A stretch of DNA of 64,000 nt from Acidaminococcus sp. (GTDB lineage: Bacteria; Bacillota; Negativicutes; Acidaminococcales; Acidaminococcaceae): assembly GCA_019416065.1 (NCBI GenBank), contig DXYB01000002.1, positions 1 through 64,000 of the forward strand, in the 5' to 3' direction. The notes under the pieces are model-generated. The model was not told where the DNA came from, did not search any database, and saw only the letters and a list, made by a program, of their open reading frames with translations. Within the stretch, counting starts at the first letter, position 1. Each line of letters begins with the position of its first letter. Below are positions 54,219-62,156 of the stretch, piece by piece. The position numbers were made by a program, and so were the translations under genes.

Positions 54219-55403
54219 ATGGATAACTTTACGTTTTACAGCCCCACCTATTTCGTATTCGGTAAAGGCACGGAAAACGAAACCGGAAAATACGTAAAAC
54301 AATACGGGGGGAGCAAAGTCCTGATTCATTACGGCGGCGGCTCCGCTGTGCGCAGTGGTCTGATTGATCGAGTAAAAAAATCTCTGGATGCCGCAGGCAT
54401 CGGCCACGTAGAACTAGGCGGCGTAAAAGCCAGTCCCCACATGGACTTAATCTACAAGGGCATTGAGTTAGCCCGGCAGGAAAAAGTGGACTTTGTCCTG
54501 GCAGTAGGCGGCGGCAGCGTTATGGATTCTGCCAAAGGCATTGCTTTTGGCGCCATCTATGACGGAGATTGCTGGGATTACTACTGCGGTAAAAAAGGCC
54601 CCGTGACAGAAGCTCTGCCCGTAGGATGCGTTGTGACCATAGCAGCTTCTGGCAGTGAAGGCTCAACAGATTCTGTAGTAACCCAGGATACGCCGGACGG
54701 ACATCAATACAAACGTTGTGCGGATGGTGATATTCTCCGGCCGCTATTTGCTATCATGAATCCGGAACTGATGATGACTTTGCCGCCTTACCAGACCGCC
54801 AGCGGTATTTCCGACATGCTGGCCCACTGCATGGAGCGGTATTTCACCCATACAAAAGAAAATGAACTGACCGACCGGTTGCTAGAAGGTGTGATGATTG
54901 CCATTATCCACGAAGCTAAACGGGTGATGGCAGATCCTATGAATTACGATGCCCGTGCCAATATTATGTGGGCCGCCATGGTTGCCCAAAACAATTCCAC
55001 CGGCGTAGGCCGTGCCCAGGATTGGGGCACCCACCATATGGACAACGAGATTGGCATCAATTACGGCGCTTCCCACGGTGCTGGATTGGCACTGCTCTTC
55101 CCCTATTGGATGGAATATGCTATGAAGACCCAGGGCCCAGAACAATTTGCCAAGTATGCGACCCGGGTCTGGGGCGTGAAAATGGATTTTGAACATCCGG
55201 AAATCACCGCCATGGAAGGCATCAAAGCTTTCCAGAATTTCGTAAAAGAAATGGGAATGCCCACCCATATCAGTGAACTGGGCGGCAAGGAAGAAGATAT
55301 TCCTGGCATGGTAGAAAACATGTTCCACGGTGCTCCCAACCACGGAAACTTTGTAAAACTCACGCCGGAAATCGCAGCGACCATCTACAAAATGGCCCTG
55401 TAA
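54219..55403 (+). CDS. Iron-containing alcohol dehydrogenase (butanol dehydrogenase-like)
   Basis: This 394-residue group III ADH has the NAD(P) loop GGGSVMDSAKGIA near residue 97, and the metal ligands in DMLAHCMERY and the late ASHGAGLALLFPYW and GAPNHGNF segments. It is close to NADPH-dependent BdhA/YqhD-type enzymes that reduce aldehydes to alcohols. AAGGAGGG precedes the ATG, and TATAAT occurs near 54151. It is a single-gene unit, convergent with the remnant of a sigma-54 activator, which may once have controlled a nearby promoter. Confidence 0.93.
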   Translation: MDNFTFYSPTYFVFGKGTENETGKYVKQYGGSKVLIHYGGGSAVRSGLIDRVKKSLDAAGIGHVELGGVKASPHMDLIYKGIELARQEKVDFVLAVGGGSVMDSAKGIAFGAIYDGDCWDYYCGKKGPVTEALPVGCVVTIAASGSEGSTDSVVTQDTPDGHQYKRCADGDILRPLFAIMNPELMMTLPPYQTASGISDMLAHCMERYFTHTKENELTDRLLEGVMIAIIHEAKRVMADPMNYDARANIMWAAMVAQNNSTGVGRAQDWGTHHMDNEIGINYGASHGAGLALLFPYWMEYAMKTQGPEQFAKYATRVWGVKMDFEHPEITAMEGIKAFQNFVKEMGMPTHISELGGKEEDIPGMVENMFHGAPNHGNFVKLTPEIAATIYKMAL

Positions 55404-55499
55404 GGTCCAATAATCTTGTAAAACACCCTCTCACGTAGTAAAAAGGTTGTAAAAACTCTTAGCCAGCTCCTTTAAAAAGCTCTTCATAGAAACCCTTCA

Positions 55500-55556
55500 A
55501 ACAAACAGACAGCCTGCGGAAAAGCCCCCTCTTTCCCACAGGCTGTCTGCTTGTTT
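55500..55556. terminator. Bidirectional terminator
   Basis: AAACAGACAGCCTG(CGG) pairs with (CCA)CAGGCTGTCTG, with T/A-rich flanks, between convergent genes. Confidence 0.7.
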
Positions 55557-55574
55557 ATGTTACATGATTCAGAT

Positions 55575-56010
55575 TTACGATCGTTGCCGCACAATAGAAA
55601 TCCCATCCCGGCGAATCCGATATTGCAGATTTTGCCGGCTCATCCCTAGCTGCCGAGCCGCCGCGGAAATATTGCCGCCGTGTTGGTGCAAGGCCTGTTC
55701 CACCGCTGCACGCTCCACTTCCCGCAGGGTTCGTCTGTTGCCGCGCGGTGGGGTAAGGGGCGCTGCAGTCCGCGGTCCTTCCTCATAATAGGCTTTCGGG
55801 CGCACGGGCTCTCGTTCTTCCAAAGGCATTTCCCGCAATTGCTGCATCAGATAATCTGGCAATATTCCAACGAAATGGTATTTCTATCGTCAGGCAAAAG
55901 ATTCATAGCATACTCAATGGCATGCTGCAGTTCCCTCACATTGCCCGGCCAATCGTATTGAGCAAAAGCAGCATACACGCTGGCATCAGCCATGCGTACG
56001 TTCTTATCCA
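55575..56010 (-). pseudogene. C-terminal remnant of a sigma-54-dependent activator
   Basis: From about 56010 the frame reads the end of an AAA+ activator domain (YDWPGNVRELQHAIEYA) to SLEY. Near 55860 one T appears to be missing (TATTGCC where TATTTGCC would give EYLPDYL), and the sequence continues in the next frame with PDYLMQQL, a linker, and a Fis-type DNA-binding helix-turn-helix (VEQALHQHGGNISAAARQLG) to the stop at 55575. The sensor, GAFTGA and Walker parts are absent: the gene is cut at the prophage border. So it is both frameshifted and truncated. Confidence 0.8.
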
Positions 56011-56100
56011 TTTTTTTGTTATAGAGAGTAAAATGATATAAGCCTGAAAACCACGTGTTTCCGGGCTTTTTGCTCATGACGGCAAAAATACGGCAAAAAT
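56005..56100. other. Prophage left boundary, probable attachment region
   Basis: Similarity to sigma-54 activators stops around 56005-56015 and the integrase ends at 56101. The crossover must lie here. The other att copy is not in the window, so the core cannot be defined. Confidence 0.5.
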
Positions 56101-57177
56101 TTAAAGGAGACACTCCATTTCTGCCGCCGCCCTGTCCCGGACGTCCTGAGTATAGTCGAGGTACGTTTCCGACACCGTGGCCACCGTATCCCCCAGGACA
56201 GCAGCCACCAAGTTGACGTCTCCAGTCGCTTCCAGCAGCAGAGTAGCGAAAGTGTGGCGGAAAGAGTGAAAGGACCTACCTGGGAAATCCCGTTGAATAT
56301 AGTCGTTGATGTGATTGGAAAAATTATGAGCGTCGATTCCACCGAAAATCCGGCCGTCTATGCTCAACGGCTGCTGTTTTTTCCACGCCTGAAGAGCGGA
56401 AAGGATGGTGCTGCTAACATGAATCGTGCGGACGCTGTTTTTGGTTTTGGTGGGCTTTAAAGCGTATTTTCCACGATCCACAAGGCCCCATTGCTTCGTG
56501 ACGGAAACGGTCTGATGCAGAGAGTCAATGTCCGCCCAGGTGAGCCCCATGACTTCTCCATATCTCATGCCGGTTCCAGCTGCTATGAGCGCAGCCAGAT
56601 AGGCGGCCTTGTTCGGCAGGGCCTTGAGTGTAGCAAGTAGCCTGGCCAGTTCCTCCCGGCTGAAGGCCCGAAGCTGGCGGACCCTGGCATCCTTGATCTG
56701 CTTGATGTCCCTAGCCGGGCTGACACCGATTAGACGATAGATCACCCGAGCATGTTCCAGGATGATTTTGAGGACTCTCAGAGAGTAGTTGACCGAAGCC
56801 GGAGATGTGGGGATCTGGTGGAGAGCATTGACGACGGCGGCAGGAGTCAGGTCTACGATGGGGATGTCCAGGATGGACTTAAAGGCAAGCAGCCCGGAGC
56901 GGTACGATTTGAGCGTGTTGTATGTTAGATTGTTCTTCCGATCTCGGGCAAATAGTGGCCAGAACTGCCTGAGTGTGACCTTCTTCAGATCTGGATCGGC
57001 AGGCCCCAGACCGACCTCTTCTCTGGCCTGTTCCAGCAGATCATCCTGGTAGCGTCTGGCTTCCCGCTGAGTTTTGAAACCTTGTTTGGTCTTCTGCTTC
57101 CACCTGGTTCCTACCTTGTAGGACAAAACCAGGCAGATGCTGCCGTTTTTCTCTCGATAGCTGAAACTGTATTCCAT
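56101..57177 (-). CDS. int: Prophage tyrosine integrase
   Basis: This 358-residue protein has an N-terminal Arm-type DNA-binding domain (YKVGTRWKQKTKQGFKTQREA), a core-binding SAM-like domain (about 60-165) and the catalytic domain with R in AAGTGMRYGE, K in the TKTKNSVR strand, HSFRHTFAT and the tyrosine in SETYLDY. The usual second histidine is Asp in LGDTVAT, a common variant in phage integrases. AAGGAGG precedes the ATG. It lies against the disrupted activator gene and points towards it. Confidence 0.95.
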   Translation of the reverse strand: MEYSFSYREKNGSICLVLSYKVGTRWKQKTKQGFKTQREARRYQDDLLEQAREEVGLGPADPDLKKVTLRQFWPLFARDRKNNLTYNTLKSYRSGLLAFKSILDIPIVDLTPAAVVNALHQIPTSPASVNYSLRVLKIILEHARVIYRLIGVSPARDIKQIKDARVRQLRAFSREELARLLATLKALPNKAAYLAALIAAGTGMRYGEVMGLTWADIDSLHQTVSVTKQWGLVDRGKYALKPTKTKNSVRTIHVSSTILSALQAWKKQQPLSIDGRIFGGIDAHNFSNHINDYIQRDFPGRSFHSFRHTFATLLLEATGDVNLVAAVLGDTVATVSETYLDYTQDVRDRAAAEMECLL

Positions 57178-57195
57178 AAAAAATCGGCCTCCTTC

Positions 57196-57224
57196 TGGGC
57201 AGAAAGGGGCCTCTGTGGTACAAT
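57196..57224 (+). promoter_or_regulatory. Promoter of the prophage small RNA
   Basis: TGGGCA, 17 bases, TACAAT with a TGG extension, just upstream of two hairpins and a terminator on the plus strand. Confidence 0.5.
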
Positions 57225-57230
57225 TATAGA

Positions 57231-57298
57231 GTAAGCCCCTTTGGTAGGTGGGTTACGCTGTCCCTGCTGGTATTTGCGGTACCGGCAGGGATTTTTTT
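57231..57298 (+). ncRNA. Candidate 68-base prophage small RNA with terminator
   Basis: After the promoter come a hairpin (GTAAGCCC/GGGTTAC) and a strong terminator (CCCTGCTGGTA/TACCGGCAGGG followed by ATTTTTTT). No reading frame or upstream plus-strand gene explains this terminator: the genes on both sides run on the minus strand. The RNA would lie between the integrase gene and the exonuclease gene. It could be an antisense or trans-acting regulator; the target is unknown. Confidence 0.55.
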
Positions 57299-58343
57299 AT
57301 TTATCTTCTTTGATTTTGTACTGATGCACATAACCAGCAGGAAGCGGTGGTGCAAGTTTCTTTTCTATGATGGTGGCAATAAGATCTTTTTTCAGCCCCT
57401 TCGTAGGAAGCCCGGCGTCTGCCAGAATCTTTTGAAGGTCTGCCTTATGCAGCTTATTCAATTCAATCTCATTGGAAACATCTACAAGGCGGGCATATGT
57501 TCCCGGATTCACAAAGTCCCTAATGAAATCTTCTTTTGAGTAATTCTTTGGCTTTTCCTTGTATAAGGATTCGTAGGAAAGCCCACCAGCGTAAATCTTT
57601 GCCTCATACAAGACAGCTTTGACAAAAAGTTCCTCAGAAAACTGGTACAGAGATTTGATGATGGGCACTGTCCCTTTATCCATGGTATCCTGCATGATTT
57701 GGGCACATGCCTTGGCATCAGACAGGGATTCATGGTGATTCAAGTCGAGATTGAGATATTTACAGATGGTGTCCAGCTTGTAGTTTTCCAGATTCCTGTA
57801 GGTGTATCTGGCACTCTGCAGAGAGTCGGCAAAGAGAAGCGGTTTATCCAGGGTGATTCCTTCCGTCTTAGCGGTATAGATCAGACAGCCCATATCGAAG
57901 TTGGCGTTGTGTGCCACCAAGGGGAACCCTTTGATGAAATCGCGGAAGGTGGATTCATAGAATTCTTTGAAGGTGGGTGAATTCCGAACTTTTGACCAGG
58001 TGATTCCATGGACATGGAAATTCGTGAATTTTGCTTCCGGAGGCTTAATCAAAGAAGTGACAGAACCAGTGAACTGTCGGTTTTCAACTTTCACTGCGGA
58101 AATACTACAGATTGAATATGGCTGCGCATTGGCAGTTTCCACATCGAATGCCACAAAGCTGTCCATCGGGACCCTGTATTCATTTGTCACCGGCAGGCTT
58201 ACCCTTGCAAATCCTCTGGTTTCAGGGAGCCGGAATCTGTCGAGCTCATTCGGCTTCATGGGAGATTCTGCAATCATTTTCTCATTCGCCTTTTTATTCA
58301 AGTGAACGATTACACAAATAATGATAATGATTAGTATAAGCAT
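57297..58343 (-). CDS. Membrane-anchored DEDDh exonuclease with C-terminal SAP-like domain
   Basis: This 348-residue protein has a hydrophobic N-terminal segment (residues 2-15, LILIIIIICVIV) followed by a basic stretch, then a DnaQ-type 3'-5' exonuclease domain (residues 60-230) with the acidic motif FDVETA, AHNANFD and HESLSDA. Residues 290-330 look like a SAP domain (LHKADLQKILADAGLPTKG). The start is supported by AAGGTGATG, so the membrane segment appears real. It lies in the lysogeny module of the prophage. A membrane-tethered exonuclease could act on incoming DNA; that is speculation. Confidence 0.82.
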   Translation of the reverse strand: MLILIIIIICVIVHLNKKANEKMIAESPMKPNELDRFRLPETRGFARVSLPVTNEYRVPMDSFVAFDVETANAQPYSICSISAVKVENRQFTGSVTSLIKPPEAKFTNFHVHGITWSKVRNSPTFKEFYESTFRDFIKGFPLVAHNANFDMGCLIYTAKTEGITLDKPLLFADSLQSARYTYRNLENYKLDTICKYLNLDLNHHESLSDAKACAQIMQDTMDKGTVPIIKSLYQFSEELFVKAVLYEAKIYAGGLSYESLYKEKPKNYSKEDFIRDFVNPGTYARLVDVSNEIELNKLHKADLQKILADAGLPTKGLKKDLIATIIEKKLAPPLPAGYVHQYKIKEDK

Positions 58344-58352
58344 AGCATCACC

Positions 58353-58622
58353 TTATTCCCCATCTTTCACGTAGATTTCCAGATTTTCATTTATCTGACA
58401 ATTGTTTGTATCCCCATGACACGAAGCTTCTATGGTGTTAACATTGGCTTCCTTGTATAAATCGCCGCCGGTAATATGCTTAACTTCGTGTCTAACAGCT
58501 TCTTTTTGACCTTCTTCAGAAAGATTTTTGTTTACGATAATCGTATATGAATCATCATGGTTGGCATGGACAAGAGCGGGAACATGTGGTGGGAGTGATT
58601 GATAAGTCAAGATGATCGTCAT
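58353..58622 (-). CDS. Small ImmA/IrrE-like metallopeptidase
   Basis: This 89-residue protein contains an HExxH zinc motif in RHEVKHITGGDLY. It is shorter than usual ImmA proteins. Its start overlaps the repressor stop in ATGA, the common arrangement in which an ImmA-type protease relieves its partner repressor. The product would be cytoplasmic and control prophage induction. Confidence 0.7.
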   Translation of the reverse strand: MTIILTYQSLPPHVPALVHANHDDSYTIIVNKNLSEEGQKEAVRHEVKHITGGDLYKEANVNTIEASCHGDTNNCQINENLEIYVKDGE

Positions 58623-59017
58623 TCATCTAATCCTTCCTTTGCTTTGAGACCTTTTATCACAGTCATGACTACTTTTATATCTTCAGGAGTGAGATCCCTG
58701 GATGCGTCAAACAAAATCCTTTGTCCAGGATTATCTTTTAATTCCTGAGCCAGCCGGGCAGTTTCAGAATCAAGATAGTAAGCTTGTTTCTTTTCAGCGG
58801 CTTCTTCCAGGAAATAGCTTTTGGGAACACCGAAATAATCCGATAGCTTTTGAATGATACCCATTCTAGGCAAAGATTTCATCAACATCCATTTTCCAAC
58901 CGTTGATTCACTGACTCCTAAGATTTTGGCCAATTCAGCTTGATTAATATTTTGCTCATTCAATAAGGCAGATAATCTACTGCTGAACAAAGCTTTCAAT
59001 TCTTCAGTTGTAGGCAT
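58619..59017 (-). CDS. Prophage CI-like repressor
   Basis: This 132-residue protein has an N-terminal XRE helix-turn-helix (LLNEQNINQAELAKILGVSESTVGKWM) and a short C-terminal part without a LexA-type Ser/Lys protease domain. AGGAGG precedes the ATG. It is divergent from a Cro-like gene, with operator-like sites between, and coupled to an IrrE-like protease gene. Confidence 0.88.
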   Translation of the reverse strand: MPTTEELKALFSSRLSALLNEQNINQAELAKILGVSESTVGKWMLMKSLPRMGIIQKLSDYFGVPKSYFLEEAAEKKQAYYLDSETARLAQELKDNPGQRILFDASRDLTPEDIKVVMTVIKGLKAKEGLDE

Positions 59018-59054
59018 ATCCTTGTGCCTCCTTACGTTGATTATGGTTATATTA

Positions 59055-59132
59055 TAGAATATTTTTCTTTCTAAAACAACAAAAAAGCGAGAAACCTAGA
59101 AATATTTTCTTGACACTAGAAAAATATTCTAG
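59055..59132. promoter_or_regulatory. Prophage operator region with three repressor-like sites
   Basis: The sites are 59055-59073 (TAGAATATTTTTCTTTCTA), 59096-59112 (CTAGAAATATTTTCTTG) and 59116-59132 (CTAGAAAAATATTCTAG, near-perfect palindrome). A fourth copy, CTAGAAAATAATTCTAT, lies after the Cro-like gene at 59369-59385. Confidence 0.75.
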
Positions 59133-59138
59133 TATACT
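59110..59138 (+). promoter_or_regulatory. Rightward early promoter of the prophage
   Basis: Perfect TTGACA, a 17-base spacer that is exactly the palindromic operator, then TATACT. Binding of repressor would block it directly. Confidence 0.85.
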
Positions 59139-59165
59139 ATGCGTGTAAACCAAAAGGAGGTGAGC

Positions 59166-59372
59166 ATGATGCCGGTACAAATTTCCCTGCGCGCAGCGAG
59201 AGTAAACGCAGGATTAACCCTGCTGGACGGCGCAAAGGCCATTGGAATCAGCAAGGATACGCTGATTAAATGGGAAAGAAACCCTGGGCTGGTGAATCCA
59301 ATTTTCCAGCACAAGATTTCTGAAGCATATAATTTCCCCTCTGACTACATTAATTTTGCGCCTTCAGACTAG
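59166..59372 (+). CDS. Cro-like XRE-family protein
   Basis: This 68-residue protein is mostly a helix-turn-helix (LRAARVNAGLTLLDGAKAIGISKDTLIKWE). The ATG at 59166 follows AAAGGAGGTG; the open frame upstream runs into the -10 box and cannot be translated. It is the first gene of the rightward early transcript. Confidence 0.85.
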   Translation: MMPVQISLRAARVNAGLTLLDGAKAIGISKDTLIKWERNPGLVNPIFQHKISEAYNFPSDYINFAPSD

Positions 59373-59412
59373 AAAATAATTCTATAAAATAATCTGTAAG
59401 GAAGTGATTTGT

Positions 59413-59709
59413 ATGGAAAAGCTAGTCCTGAAAGCTGACGAAGCGGCGGAAATCCTGAATGTTGGGATTTCATCTATTTACGACATGCGGAATCGAAACG
59501 TCCTGCCTCAGCTCACAGATCTGCCAGGGGTACGATTCCGGGCAAAGGACGTATATGCCCTGGCCAAACTCAAACAGAACCAGGGAGAGTGCAGCCCATA
59601 CCAGTTCCAGCAGCTCCAGAATGAGCTGGCCAACGAAAGGGCAAGGAACCAGAGAATCCGTTCTGCTGCCCTGGCCTTGTTAACAGCGATTTCGGAGGAG
59701 GGGTTGTGA
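59413..59709 (+). CDS. Excisionase-like DNA-binding protein
   Basis: This 98-residue protein begins with a MerR/excisionase-type helix-turn-helix (LKADEAAEILNVGISSIYDMRNR, then LPQLTDLPGVRFRAKDVYALAK) followed by a coiled-coil-like C-terminus. GGAAGTG lies upstream. The next gene starts in its stop codon (TGATG). A role in excision or early gene control is likely. Confidence 0.65.
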   Translation: MEKLVLKADEAAEILNVGISSIYDMRNRNVLPQLTDLPGVRFRAKDVYALAKLKQNQGECSPYQFQQLQNELANERARNQRIRSAALALLTAISEEGL

Positions 59710-59987
59710 TGGACAAGCAGCTTGCTGAAATTGATGAACGGTTGGAACTTATGCGGGGCCAAGATATTCATCGTAAAAAAATGGCCCTGGTACATCTGAC
59801 GAAAGCGCTGCAAATTGCAGGCGTCAGCGTATCTATGAATCTGGATACAAAACGGGAACTGGTGATCCTGCAATTCTTGTCCAGCAAAAAGCCCAATAAA
59901 GCAGTCAATATCGCCCTGGATAATGCCATGGCCATGCTGTATGACATTTTCAAACAAGCTGGACATGATTTTCTGGAAGAAGCATGA
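59709..59987 (+). CDS. Hypothetical prophage protein
   Basis: This 92-residue protein is of unknown function, with an N-terminal helical part (LAEIDERLELM) and no recognisable motif. GGAGGAGGGG precedes the overlapping TGATG start. It is part of the early transcript. Confidence 0.6.
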   Translation: MDKQLAEIDERLELMRGQDIHRKKMALVHLTKALQIAGVSVSMNLDTKRELVILQFLSSKKPNKAVNIALDNAMAMLYDIFKQAGHDFLEEA

Positions 59988-60003
59988 AAGGCGGCTGAAG
60001 TGA

Positions 60004-60456
60004 ATGGACGCAGAAATGATCGAGAATATCCGGGCTAACGTCAGGTACTACAGGATCGTGAAAGGGTTGTCCGGGCGCCAGCTCAGTACAGCTATTGGAC
60101 TCAGCCCCACATGGATCTGCTGCTTTGAATCAGGCGTTATCCGGGAGTCAACCCCTGAAAATTTGCAGCTGCTGGCTAAGGCCCTTGGCAAGAAACTGAG
60201 TGATTTGATCAAACCGCCCAAAGCTGTGATTCAGAAGCTCAGCCCGGAAGAAGCGGAGAGGGGATTGCAGAATCTGGAACGGATCCGCAAACAAAAAGGG
60301 CGGCCGGTTCGACAGTTTGAAATGGATCTAGGCTTGTGTGAGGGGCACCTGGCTAAAGCACTCAAAGGTTATAGGAGATTTACTGTTGAAACTTGGTGGA
60401 AGGTCTCCGAAGCCCTGGACATGGACCTAAAAACGCTGATCGGGAGGAAAGACTGA
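60004..60456 (+). CDS. Prophage XRE-family regulator with two helix-turn-helix regions
   Basis: This 150-residue protein has a clear N-terminal XRE domain (YYRIVKGLSGRQLSTAIGLSPTWICCFESG, ending LGKKLSDLI) and, from about residue 90, a second XRE-like half (RKQKGRPVRQFEMDLGLCEGHLAKALKG ... LDMDLKTLIG). The next gene begins in its stop codon (TGATG). The target is unknown. Confidence 0.75.
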   Translation: MDAEMIENIRANVRYYRIVKGLSGRQLSTAIGLSPTWICCFESGVIRESTPENLQLLAKALGKKLSDLIKPPKAVIQKLSPEEAERGLQNLERIRKQKGRPVRQFEMDLGLCEGHLAKALKGYRRFTVETWWKVSEALDMDLKTLIGRKD

Positions 60457-60764
60457 TGGTTTACAAAGTGAATGATGAATTTCTGGACAAGGTTGATGGG
60501 CTGCTGGATAGCATTGCCGATATATGTCAGTCCACAGATACCTTGGATAACGCAGGCGTAGCGATCATCAATATCCAAAAATGGGCAGCCATGAGAGACA
60601 AAGCTGCCAAAGTATTGGACAGTATGAATGATGGCTTTGATGCTGCGGAAGGAGAGGAAGAAGATGAAGAAAAAAACGAAGAATGCACCGATCCTGGTGA
60701 CGATGATCTTGCTGCCGTATTTGATAATCCGGATGGCTTTGGATGTGATCCTGATGCTGATTGA
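60456..60764 (+). CDS. Hypothetical acidic prophage protein
   Basis: This 102-residue protein has an N-terminal helical half and a very acidic second half (EGEEEDEEKNEE and many Asp). Its start overlaps the preceding stop codon. Its last 101 bases overlap, in another frame, the small membrane protein gene that follows. No function can be assigned. Confidence 0.6.
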   Translation: MVYKVNDEFLDKVDGLLDSIADICQSTDTLDNAGVAIINIQKWAAMRDKAAKVLDSMNDGFDAAEGEEEDEEKNEECTDPGDDDLAAVFDNPDGFGCDPDAD

Positions 60765-60873
60765 TACGTTGACTGACGGATTTGACGTCTTGGGTCCCCG
60801 GTTCCAGGGAATCGTGATTGGCTTCTTCGGGGCAATCAGCCTGCTTGTTGTCGCTATCAATCTGGCAATCTGA
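60664..60873 (+). CDS. Small two-helix membrane protein overlapping the previous gene
   Basis: This 69-residue protein has a lysine-rich start (MKKKTKN) and two hydrophobic segments (ILVTMILLPYLIIRMALDVILML and the C-terminal GIVIGFFGAISLLVVAINLAI). GGAGAGGAAG precedes the ATG, inside the acidic protein gene. The clear membrane topology argues that the frame is real. The function is unknown. Confidence 0.5.
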   Translation: MKKKTKNAPILVTMILLPYLIIRMALDVILMLIDTLTDGFDVLGPRFQGIVIGFFGAISLLVVAINLAI

Positions 60874-60978
60874 GGGTAAGCCAATGACCAATGAAAACAA
60901 AAATGACTCGCCGGCACTGCCATGCTGGCGAGTCTCATAAGAACTTCTAATCATCAGTATATCACAGGAGGAGTAACT

Positions 60979-61512
60979 ATGGAAGACCTGGAAAAATCCC
61001 TGGCAGAAGCCATGGAAAACAACAACGGCCCGTACCTGGAAAACGATGCAGATGCCGACAGTGCCCTGCATAAAATCCAGCGGCTGAACCGAGGCATTGA
61101 TTATGTCCGGCAAATAGCGGAACAGCAGATCCAGAAAATCGTAGCCTGGAGAGATGAACAGATTATCAACCGGCAGGAAGCTATTTCTTCCGAACAAAAC
61201 CTGCTGCAGCTTTACGCAGAGGAACGACTGAAGAATAGCAAACGGAAATCGGTATCTCTTCCCAGCGGGAAATTTGGCTACCGGAAACAGCCTCTTAAAA
61301 TCACTCATGATGACACTATCCTGCTGGCCTTTGCAAAAGAAGCCGCTCCCCAGTTCGTGAAAATCAAGGAATCTGTAGACTGGGCAGGGCTGAAAAAATC
61401 CTGTGTAATTGACCAGGACAAGATGATTGATGAAAACGGGGAAGTGCTGCCGGGTATCACCATCGAGCAGCAGGAACCAAAATTCTATGTGGATACAAAG
61501 GAGGATAAATAA
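60979..61512 (+). CDS. gam: Mu Gam-like host-nuclease inhibitor
   Basis: This 177-residue protein matches the phage Mu Gam family, Ku-like dimers that bind DNA ends and block RecBCD-type nucleases. Visible features are the long coiled-coil N-terminal helix and SGKFGYRKQPLKITHDD, with WAGLKKSCVID near the C-terminus. AGGAGGAG precedes the ATG. It is followed two bases later by the ATPase gene, giving an early recombination module. Confidence 0.82.
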   Translation: MEDLEKSLAEAMENNNGPYLENDADADSALHKIQRLNRGIDYVRQIAEQQIQKIVAWRDEQIINRQEAISSEQNLLQLYAEERLKNSKRKSVSLPSGKFGYRKQPLKITHDDTILLAFAKEAAPQFVKIKESVDWAGLKKSCVIDQDKMIDENGEVLPGITIEQQEPKFYVDTKEDK

Positions 61513-61514
61513 TC

Positions 61515-62156
61515 ATGGGAATGCCTGTATTTGTCATTGGATTTTCCGGCAGCGGGAAGTCTTCTAGCCTGCGTAATTTCCAGCCGGATGAAGTCGGTGT
61601 CTTTAGTGTAGCCGGAAAACGACTGCCGTTCCAGAGCAAAATCAAAGTGGCCATGAAAAACAGCTATTCCATCATCGAAAACAGCCTGAAGCAGAATGCG
61701 CTGCGGGCCTATGTAATCGATGATAGCCAGTACCTGCTGGCCTTCGACAGCTTCCGGCGGGCAAAGGAATCCAGCTACAGCAAGTTCACGGATTACGCCG
61801 TCTCTTTTTATACCTTGCTGGATACCATCAAGAAGACCAGCCCGGACACCATCGTTTACCTTCTGCACCATGCTGAGGAAACCGACCGGGGCATGGTCAA
61901 GGCAAAGACCATCGGGAAGATGCTGGACAACCAGCTAGTGCTGGAAGGACTGTGTGAGATTGTGCTATATGCCGAAACCGATGGGAAAAAGTACCAGTTT
62001 CTGACCCAGAGCAATGGCTTCACTACAGCCAAAAGTCCCATGGGGATGTTTCCCCTGGAAATTGACAATGATCTGAAAGCTGTTGACTCTCGGATCAGAG
62101 AATTTTATGGAATGAAACCGATTGTGGAAGAAAAAGCAGAGGAGGAAACAAAATGA
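61515..62156 (+). CDS. Phage ATPase of the AAA_24/Sak4-like type
   Basis: This 213-residue RecA-fold ATPase has Walker A GFSGSGKSSS near residue 9-18 and Walker B AYVIDDSQYLL; YLLHHAEE fits the switch strand. Sak4-like proteins act as single-strand annealing recombinases with an SSB partner. It overlaps the next gene, whose product has an SSB-like tail, by four bases. Confidence 0.8.
   Translation: MGMPVFVIGFSGSGKSSSLRNFQPDEVGVFSVAGKRLPFQSKIKVAMKNSYSIIENSLKQNALRAYVIDDSQYLLAFDSFRRAKESSYSKFTDYAVSFYTLLDTIKKTSPDTIVYLLHHAEETDRGMVKAKTIGKMLDNQLVLEGLCEIVLYAETDGKKYQFLTQSNGFTTAKSPMGMFPLEIDNDLKAVDSRIREFYGMKPIVEEKAEEETK

Noticed and set aside
55847..56113. Independent 88-residue protein at the prophage edge
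   Set aside because: Its second half is the AAA+ end of the broken activator and its first half is prophage border sequence; it is a chance fusion frame.
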